From Mytilus californianus (taxonomy: Eukaryota; Mollusca; Bivalvia; Mytilida; Mytilidae), in assembly GCF_021869535.1 (NCBI RefSeq), contig NW_026262581.1, positions 114,976,771-115,040,770 on the forward strand: a stretch of DNA of 64,000 nt. Reading direction: 5' to 3'. The notes under the pieces are model-generated. The model ran no database searches and was not told where the DNA came from. It worked only from the letters and a program-made list of their open reading frames with translations. Position 1 is the stretch's first letter. Each line of letters begins with the position of its first letter. The translations under genes were made by a program, and so were the position numbers. Below, in pieces: positions 51,401-60,400 of the stretch.

Positions 51401-54400
51401 CCAAAAGTTTCAATACTTACCTTGCAACATCAGAAATTATTATAAAGACAATTATATAAGAAAATATTATTAAGAATAACAAACGAAATTATACTTTTTC
51501 ATGTATTTTTAGGATAAGTGTCTGTTAGAAATATTTGGGTTTTTTTTATGTTTTCTTTATCTTAACCATATTTGGTCAAATATGTATTTTGTTGCAAAAG
51601 CATTATTATAGGCAAATCGTGATTGATTCCAGGCATTATATTTGTGAATTGTCATGTTCTCAAAGATATCTTTTAAGTGTTGTGATTGGTTTGTCTACTT
51701 AAATCATTTTAACTGACCATCCTATTGTGATCATTTTTGCTAAGTGGACAATACTACCAGAGGTTGGCATCCTATCATTTAGTTTGACCTCCTATATGAT
51801 CATATCATTGATAACAATGATAGGACTTCAAAGGGGAGAGAACTGATATCTGCCAAAACATGTGATTATTTGTTTGTTGTAAGATAGAGAGAACAAGTAT
51901 AGGTGTTAAGCTGGAGATTGTTTGTTTCTTTGTGGTCATCCTCCATTGTCAGAAATAGATTATTCTGGCAGATAATATGCAACTCAGCAATTTATTATCA
52001 ATTTGGATTAGTTCAGATGTGTTTTATTTAGTAGGAAGTTTGATATTGATTCTGATTATGAATGTTTTCCCACCATTATAACCTTAAAACAATAATTGAA
52101 AATTCTATAAAACCAAAATATATTAGATTTCTTTTTATATATGTATATGACTATAACATTAAAGTTGTTATAAAACTTGTTAAAAAAAATTATCTCTTTT
52201 CCAAATTCATTTTTTCCAGTTATGCTTCAACCAAGCTGAAAAAAACCTATTTTTGAATGTAAACTCAAGGTTGACTTTGACAACACATGTATATACAAAT
52301 ACAATACAGTTAGTCTATAAAGATTTGAAGGCATTGGTGTTTTGATCTACCTCATGCTTGAAGGTTATGTACAAATGCATGTGATTTTTTCTTTTATTTA
52401 GAGCTATAACCTTCAAATTAAATTTTTGGTATCCAGTCAGATTCTATTTTACAGGTAAGTTTTGGAAGTTTTCAAAATACTTAAGTTTGTCTATGTACAA
52501 AGAATGTGTCCATTGGTCGAATGGTATAGCCCAGTATCACAATTTTGTAACCAACACATTACCAAAAAAACAACATTCTGAATCTCTTGTACAGTTACAA
52601 AGATGTATATGAATGAAATAAAAAAAACTTAAAAAATCCAGTGATGTATCTTATTCGTTATTTTTTTTGCAGTGTTCAGTAAGTTGTGGAAGAGGCCATC
52701 AACAAAGGGAGATAACTTGTATAGACGAAGAAGGCAATCATCATCCAGACACAGAATGTCATGGCACAAAACCTAGAGAATCACAATACTGTCACATGGG
52801 TAGATGTCCAAGATGGTATGGAGATAAATGGAGCAAGGTATGTTGAGAAGGAAATAGGGTATTCATGGTTGTATCCCTTTTCACAAAAATCTGTGGCTTC
52901 AATTTACCAGATTATAGAAGTTGTCATTGATTCTAAGTTTGTGATAACTTTGGTTTTTAAGTTTTTTTAATTTTTGTATTTTATGTGAAAAGAGATCTAG
53001 GAAATCAATTAAATATAGTCCATAGAGACTGTCTGAAACTGTTAGCATCATAATAGTCATTGTGGTTTAATATAATACTAGTATTGACAAACAGACTCCT
53101 TTAATAGATAGTTGTTTTGCTCTCCAAGAATTTATCATTTGATTGAAAGTCCCTTCTGCAATCATCATGATCATCCAAGATAATGGTGAAAGACTATTTT
53201 GAAAACCATGTTGATATTTAAAGCATTTGCAGTGTATTCAAAGTATACTTATAAATATTTATAATACAATTTTTATAATTTTAATTTGTTCATTTCTAAT
53301 GTTCTAAAATTTCCCTTGAAATGTTTATTAATTATTATTTACTTTGAATAGTTTGAGAGAAAGTTTGAACTTTGTTCAATAATTTCCATACAACATCTCC
53401 TTACACAAAATATCAACCAGCCTAAATGTACGATTTTATAGTATGTTATTTTCAGTCATAACATCTTGCATAATATTACAGTGTTCAGTAACTTGTGGAG
53501 AAGGCATTAGAGTTAGAAACATCACTTGTAAAGTTAAAAGGTATCAGACAGTCGATCCAAAATTATGTGAAGGAAAAAGGAAACCAAGAATTCTTAGAAC
53601 ATGTCAGAGGAAAACCTGTTCCAACTATTACTGGAAAACTGATAAATGGTCACAGGTAATTAAAAAATTGTGGATTTATTTAAGGAAATAAATGTTTGCT
53701 CTAAATGATGGGCACCAGCTAATCCATGAATTGTAATATACATGTTTTATGTATATACTTGAATATTGTATACTTTAGAGAAATGCATTTAGTTTTTCCC
53801 TGGTGTAGTCTACATTTTGAACCTCATAGAAGACTAGCTTTTTCAGAGTGCACCTAAACCATGGAAGATAAACAATTTCTGATGAATCTTTTCCATACGT
53901 TTTATGTCATGCTGTTCATAGGTCCACCCAAGATACGAAGTCATACTTTTTGTTTTCAAAGGACCTGGTTAAAAGGGTATCAGCCCACTTTACATATCGT
54001 TGTTTTCTGACGTTAGTACAAAATTCCACTTACGAAGTGATATATCAGTAGTCAAGATGTGCTATCTGAGTACTTGACCTAAACAATTCATCTTGACCTT
54101 CTTATCACAATTATTAATAGATTATGAAATAGGAGGCCTCTATTCATTTATCATTATAACATTTAGTTCATATTTCATATCTCATATACAAATCAATAAT
54201 CATAAGAATTCTTGTTTATTTCTAAATGGTAAAACTAAAAAGGGATATTTTATCATGAATAAAAGAATTACTATTTAAGCTCAATGAAATGTCATACATG
54301 TGTTGATTAAAACATTTAAGTTGAACTTTAATCTTAAGTTAAGCCTTTGAAGATTAAGCCATTAAGAGCTTGTTTTCATAGACATATGTAAAAAGTGTGC

Positions 54401-57400
54401 CACCCAACAAGACATAATACAAAAATCTATCATTTAAATTGGTTACTGTGTCAGTAGTTAATAAAGATTCAACATAAAAAAGTCAGTATGCCAGGCAAAT
54501 GTCCAAAGTCAGTATGCCAGGCAAATGTCCATCACATACTGGTCCTAAATCAGGCTCAACAATCAAGGTAATTTAAGATCAAATTATCATATACTGACAG
54601 TGGAAATTGTTTAGAAGAAATAAAATGATCTGCTTTGCCTTTAATTTAGATAAGCCATGTAATGACAGTTTTTGAGAATCATATATACATGAAGTTTATG
54701 TAACTTCTAGATTCATTTTGACAGCATTAGGTGGGTTGTTTATAGGAGAAGTATAAACACAAAGATATTGAGTTTACAAACATTGAAATTCCTCTTGGTT
54801 TTATGTAGGTAATAAACTAAACTGAAAACTTATGATATAGTGAAGAAATATATCATATTTTTTTTAATGTTTGGTTACTACATGAAATATATTGCTGTCC
54901 GTGAAATAGATATCTTTATATAATTACATGTCTGGACTGTATTTAGGTCTGTAATTATCAAGGTCTGACGACTTCTTTAATGTCATCATAGATATGACCA
55001 AAAAACCGATTTACAGATTTTTTTAATCAGTGATATTTCTCACCAGTTACTTTTATTTGGTTAAAAGTGCTAAGAACAAAATCCTTTTTAACACTCTCAA
55101 GTAGAATTTATGACATAAATTACAATATTGTCCCAAAATTTTCATAGATCAAAACACAACATCTTAGTTTTAGGATTAAAAAGCATTATGTGGGTATCTT
55201 TTAAAGCAGTGTAAGCAAAGATTGTCACTGGGGAAAGTTTTGAGAAAGATAGTTAATTGGAAACTAAACTATTAGATGAACAATGATTTTCATATATATT
55301 ATTAGGTTTATACTTTTTGAGCCTTTATGAAATGGCTTAACCTATTTATAGTTGAATGTACTAAACTAAAAGTGTATGTACTACTGAATGACCATGATAA
55401 GTTAATTGTTTTTGACTATTTTTCCTTTATATAGAATATTCAGAAAACACTGTTTGCCACAAAAACAAATTCATTGAAACATTTATTCAAATAACTTGGA
55501 AGGACTGCTTAAAGCTGGAATTAAATTGTGTAAGAGACTGAAAATTTCTATCACTATGCATTATTATCATAATAAATAAAAGATTTTTGTGATTTTTTTT
55601 ACAGTGTTCTCAAACATGTGGTTTTGGTATGAAAACACGGAGAGTGAAATGTGTAAGACGTGATGGTTATCATGTTCCTGACAGTCGCTGTGACAGACGT
55701 ACAAAACCTAAAGTCAAGAGACGTTGTAGCGAATTTCCATGTCCTTATTTCTGGAACACTTCACCTTGGACTTCAGTAAGTCAGATTTTTCTGTACCATA
55801 TTAATTCCGGAACTCTTCTGTAAGTCGTCTGTAAAATAGATTTAACTGTACCATTTAAATGCTGGAACACTTCTGTAGGTCATCTTGTAAGATAGATTTA
55901 ACTGTACCATTTAAATGCTGGAACACTTCTGTAAGTCATCTGTAAGATAGATTTAACTGTACCATTTAAATGCTGGAACACTTCTGTAAGTCATCTGTAA
56001 GATAGATTTAACTGTACCATTTAAATGCTGGAACACTTCTGTAAGTCATCTGTAAGATAGATTTAACTGTACCATTTAAATGCTGAAACTCTATTGTAAG
56101 TCACCTGTAAGATAGATTTAACTGTACCATTTAAAAGCTGGAACACTTCTGTAAGTCATCTGTAAGATAGATTTAACTGTACCATTTAAATGCTGGAACT
56201 CTTCTGTAGGTCATCTGTAAGATAGATTTAACTGTACCATTTAAATGCTGGAACACTTCTGTAAGTCAGTTTTTACGATTCAGTACTCTGTGGATAGTTG
56301 TCTCATTGGTAATTATACCACATGTCCAAATTTTAATATGGTTTAAAGGAAACATTTTAATTCAATAAATAGAATGTTGGTCAAAATGTAGTTATTTTTT
56401 TTAAAATCTTCAATATTTAAAAAAGAAATTCAGGGTAATTTGATAGTACATGTACTATTGATAAGTAGGTAGAAAAATGTTGACAATGATAAATTTCTAA
56501 GTATACAATGCAATTCATTTTAAAACTTTTTTCTCCAGCGTCCTGTTAGAATTTCCCATTGGATTTTCAAGAAATTGTTACCTGTAAACAAATAAAGATT
56601 TTTTATTTTTCACTTAAGAATGAAGCTTTAAGCATTGAAGAGCAAAAAACATGCTCAGCATATGTTAAAGTCTGTTTAGACCAAAGAGAAAATATTCTAG
56701 AATATGAGCTTGTCTGAGAGATCAAGGCTAGACTTTCATCAGTGATTTTGATCATATTTACCAAACAAGTTGAGAAAATCTAATGAAATAACTTTCCATT
56801 TCCAAAGCTTAATTCTTGATCCCCCTCGGCTAGCGTATTCCACTGATTTACATGTTACGGTAAAAATCTAACCTAATGATATAACTCTAATTTGGGCTAC
56901 TTCATTGCTGAATGATATAACTTCAGTGAATACCTCCCCTTTATTGACTAAAACATAACACTTACAGGTATTATCCCTGAAAAAGCATGAACAAGTAACC
57001 AAAATATTTTCTAAGATCTTACTAACATTGCCATAATATATTAATTTATCTTCAAATGCAGGGATTAGTATAAATATTTTTTTTACACTTTTATTGTCCC
57101 CCGCGCACGCTTTTGCAGGGGACATAGAAATAAAGGGTGTCCATCCGTGTGTGTGTGTGTCCGTCCGTCCGTGTGTCTTGTTAGCGCTCCCACAGGAACA
57201 ATTCTTGCCAGATTTTTATAAAACTTATACTATAGGTTAATATCAGCAATATCTCGGACAAGTTCTATAATGGTGACGATCGACTTTTTTAAAAGAGTTT
57301 AATATATGGCCCTTGGAAATATTGATTATATGGAAAATTACATTGTTAGCACTCTCATATGTTCAATTCTTGCCAGAATTTTTGAAACTTATATCATAGG

Positions 57401-60400
57401 TTTATATCGGCAATGTCTTTGACACTTTCGAATATATGTTCTTATCAAATATTTATGCACCTTGGAAACATTAATTTTAATGGAAATCACATTGCATTTG
57501 CTCTGAAGCCTTCATTTCTTTAAGATATTAATAAAAAGTATTAAAGAACAACAAAAAGTGCTTTTTTTAGTTATTGCCCTTGTTCCTTGGATAGATAAGA
57601 TATGTGCAAAATGGGGGACATTGGAACTCTGTTCTTTTATTTGAATCTGTATCTTTGAAAGGGGATTCCACTGTATTACCAATTGAAAAAAGTGAGCAAA
57701 TAGTTTTCTTGTGTGAAAACAAGCATGAGTATCCTTATTTTTTTCATTTCTATATATACTCACAGATCTATTAGTAATCTTGTTGGACACCTTCAATTAC
57801 TTTGACTAGGCCTTACATGTACTAGGGTCCAAATTCAGTCAAACTGATGTATGTAAAAATGGCAAGGGGATAAGGTGTCATTTGTGGAAGTACTATTTGA
57901 TAATTTAACAAGTTATGATTTTTTTCTTAAAGTGTGACAAAACCTGTGATGAAGGTGCACAACAAAGACAGGTTGTTTGTCAGGCTGTGACTAAAGAAGG
58001 CTGGATTTTACCTGGAGAAGTACCATATGGCTGTAGAAAGGAGGAAGAGCCACAGCGAGTTCAAAAATGTAACTTAGGCAATTGTGATGGTTATCGATGG
58101 GTTGTAGGAGCATGGGGAAAGGTAAGCAGCCAAAAAAACAAAGTTTTATTTAGTAATTCTTAACAGGAGCTTATAATATAAAATTACAATTAATTGCCTA
58201 TGCAAGTTGTGGAACTAACATTTTTTATGATAAGATGAGAGAGGTTTTAATTTTCAGATTGTTCATTTAAATGTTTAAGACAAACATATAAAGGATAGCA
58301 TATATGCAGGAATTCCTTGTAGAAATGCTGAATACCCACTAACTTTTTTGAATGCCATCTTTCAGAAGATTTAATATTTTTGTTATAGAATTATTATTAG
58401 TCTATTAGCAACTCTATTGTAAGTATAAATAGCTATTTACAGTGAAAGGGAGATAACTTAATGTTGACTTTAGTTTTAGTTAGATAAATGTAGATATTAG
58501 ATCAGGAATTTTAAACAGTAATCATTGCCACTAGCCATTTTATTAACTTTTGATTTCTAAAACTTATGTCTTCAAATCTTATTACAGTGTGGTTTTTAAA
58601 TGTTACATTTTTGGCACCTATAGTTGTTAAGTCATTGTGAAATTCAAAATAAGATCAAAGATTATTCGGCATATTATTGGTAATGATTACATTGTCTCAG
58701 TTAAATCAGCAATGTGCTGGATTTGCTAGTTCTTTTAGCAGTAAGGGGCTTAATTATAAATAAGCTTAAGTGATAGGTTACTGAAAGGGTGAATGTAATT
58801 TTAATCAGCCCATATTATTTAATTATATATAATACATTGAACTTTAAAAGATAGTTGTTTGTAAATAAAATGTACTTTTTAATGAGAAAATATTCCCAAT
58901 TAATCTACTTTATATTAGATTACCAATATTTGATATAACACCTGTAACCACTGGTTAACTGTTCTGGGGTAAATTTTAAAAACAACAATGTCAATTCTAC
59001 TTAATAATAACATTGGATTGTCAGCACATTTGAATGATAACTTATTTGAAATTGGTTATCAATAATGACATAAATAAGTGATTTCAGCCTTAAATATTTG
59101 TTGTTTATCTCTTATATGTTTTATTCAACAAATTAATCTGTATGTACAAAATTTGTAAACTTTTTAAAACACATATTAGAATGTAAGTATATGTATTTCT
59201 TATTACAGTGTTCCTCACGTTGTGGATGGGGGAAAGAAATGAGATTAGTTATATGTGTTGACAAACAAGGAAGAAGGAGATCAAGAAAACGATGTCGTAG
59301 AGATCTAAAGCCTGAGTCAAGACAAAATTGTTATAGTGGTCCATGTATGTATAACTTGTCTCACTAGAAAAATTGAATGCTACCTATACAAACATATTAG
59401 CATTAAGATTTTGTTCAGTTCTTTTCGAGAACATATATATATATAGATAAAATTATTAAATGTACACAGATGCAAGCCTTTGTTATGTAGGTAGGTAAAA
59501 TGTTTCGATTTTTTGGAGAACCTTAGTGGCCGAGTTGTCTAAGTAGTCTAAATACTGTATCACTAGCCTGTCGACACTGAGGTTGCGAGTTCGAATCCAG
59601 CAGGTACATGGCAGGTGCGCTTGACTCCAATCTTAGTTGACTAGGAAATTCAGTTTTCCTACCTAAGGTCGTGGTTCTCTCTGGCCTCTCCGGCTTCCTC
59701 CACCAATAAAAACTGACCACCATGAAATAGCACAATAGTGCTGAAAGTGGTGTTCAATACCAATCAATCAATCAATCAACTTTTTGGGGAATACTTAAAT
59801 ATCTTCTTAATAAGGAAGGTCTTCAGGCCTTAATATTAAGTTGAAAAAAGAACTAAAATATTTAGGGTAGGGAAAAATTGGAAGATTAGGGTCCAAGTAG
59901 GAGATTAGGGCCAAGTAGGTTACCAGTAACTCAAATGTATTTACTTTAGGTCTACATATGTTGGTGACTAAAGTACAATGTTTTTAAAATTTCTATGCAG
60001 ACATGTGTTTATAATTTATTGTATCATGAATTTAATATTTTCAGGTTATGCTAAGTCCTGTTTAGAGTTGAAAGATAAAACATCAATAAGACATGATGAT
60101 ATGTACAGTATATTGGTGAAAGGAAGAATATTGCAGGTAAGATTGATCTATTTCAGTCACATAACAATTACATTTCAATTTTGATAAATATCATATCAAT
60201 TGACACCTCTGTTCTCTTTTAGTAGCTCAGCATGTCAGCATGTCAGTTCCAAGTATCATGTAATCATATCATCTAAATGTCCTTGTCCTGAATATGCATG
60301 TTATGCTAAGCTACTGTCATTCTGTTAACCAATCTTTATTTCCAAAGATATATATTGGATGTGCTCTCATGTGTCAGTCCTTTGAACAAAGAGGGATAAC

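Larger units (their letters stand above)
40564..52672 (+). other. Intron 21 (12.1 kb), the largest in the window
   Basis: A repeat sink. It holds a dispersed element with G-runs (about 40775-41345), a TA-flanked MITE (41400-41608), a 54-bp minisatellite (42731-43456), a dispersed repeat with CCGTCCGTCC (44881-45640), a 61-bp duplication (46713-46831), a palindrome and TGACGTCA cluster nested in an older element (47140-47790), a 44-bp duplication (47791-47878), a large dispersed element with tandem units (48561-49655) and a 21-bp triplicate (50378-50440). I found no coding exon; the frame from exon 21 to 22 joins directly. Confidence 0.85.
55776..57932 (+). other. Intron 24 (2.2 kb)
   Basis: Opens with the 55-bp minisatellite (55776-56275), then a short retroelement trace (56286-56328, GATAGTTGTCTCATTGGTAA) and a second copy of the dispersed repeat (57079-57660). 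No exon recognised. Confidence 0.85.

Noticed and set aside
59525-59608. Functional tRNA gene (Leu/Ser-like)
   Set aside because: A and B boxes are present but the cloverleaf is degenerate, and the sequence continues into a SINE body and tail with target duplications.
59523-59735. 70-codon minus-strand open frame
   Set aside because: Lies wholly inside the SINE.
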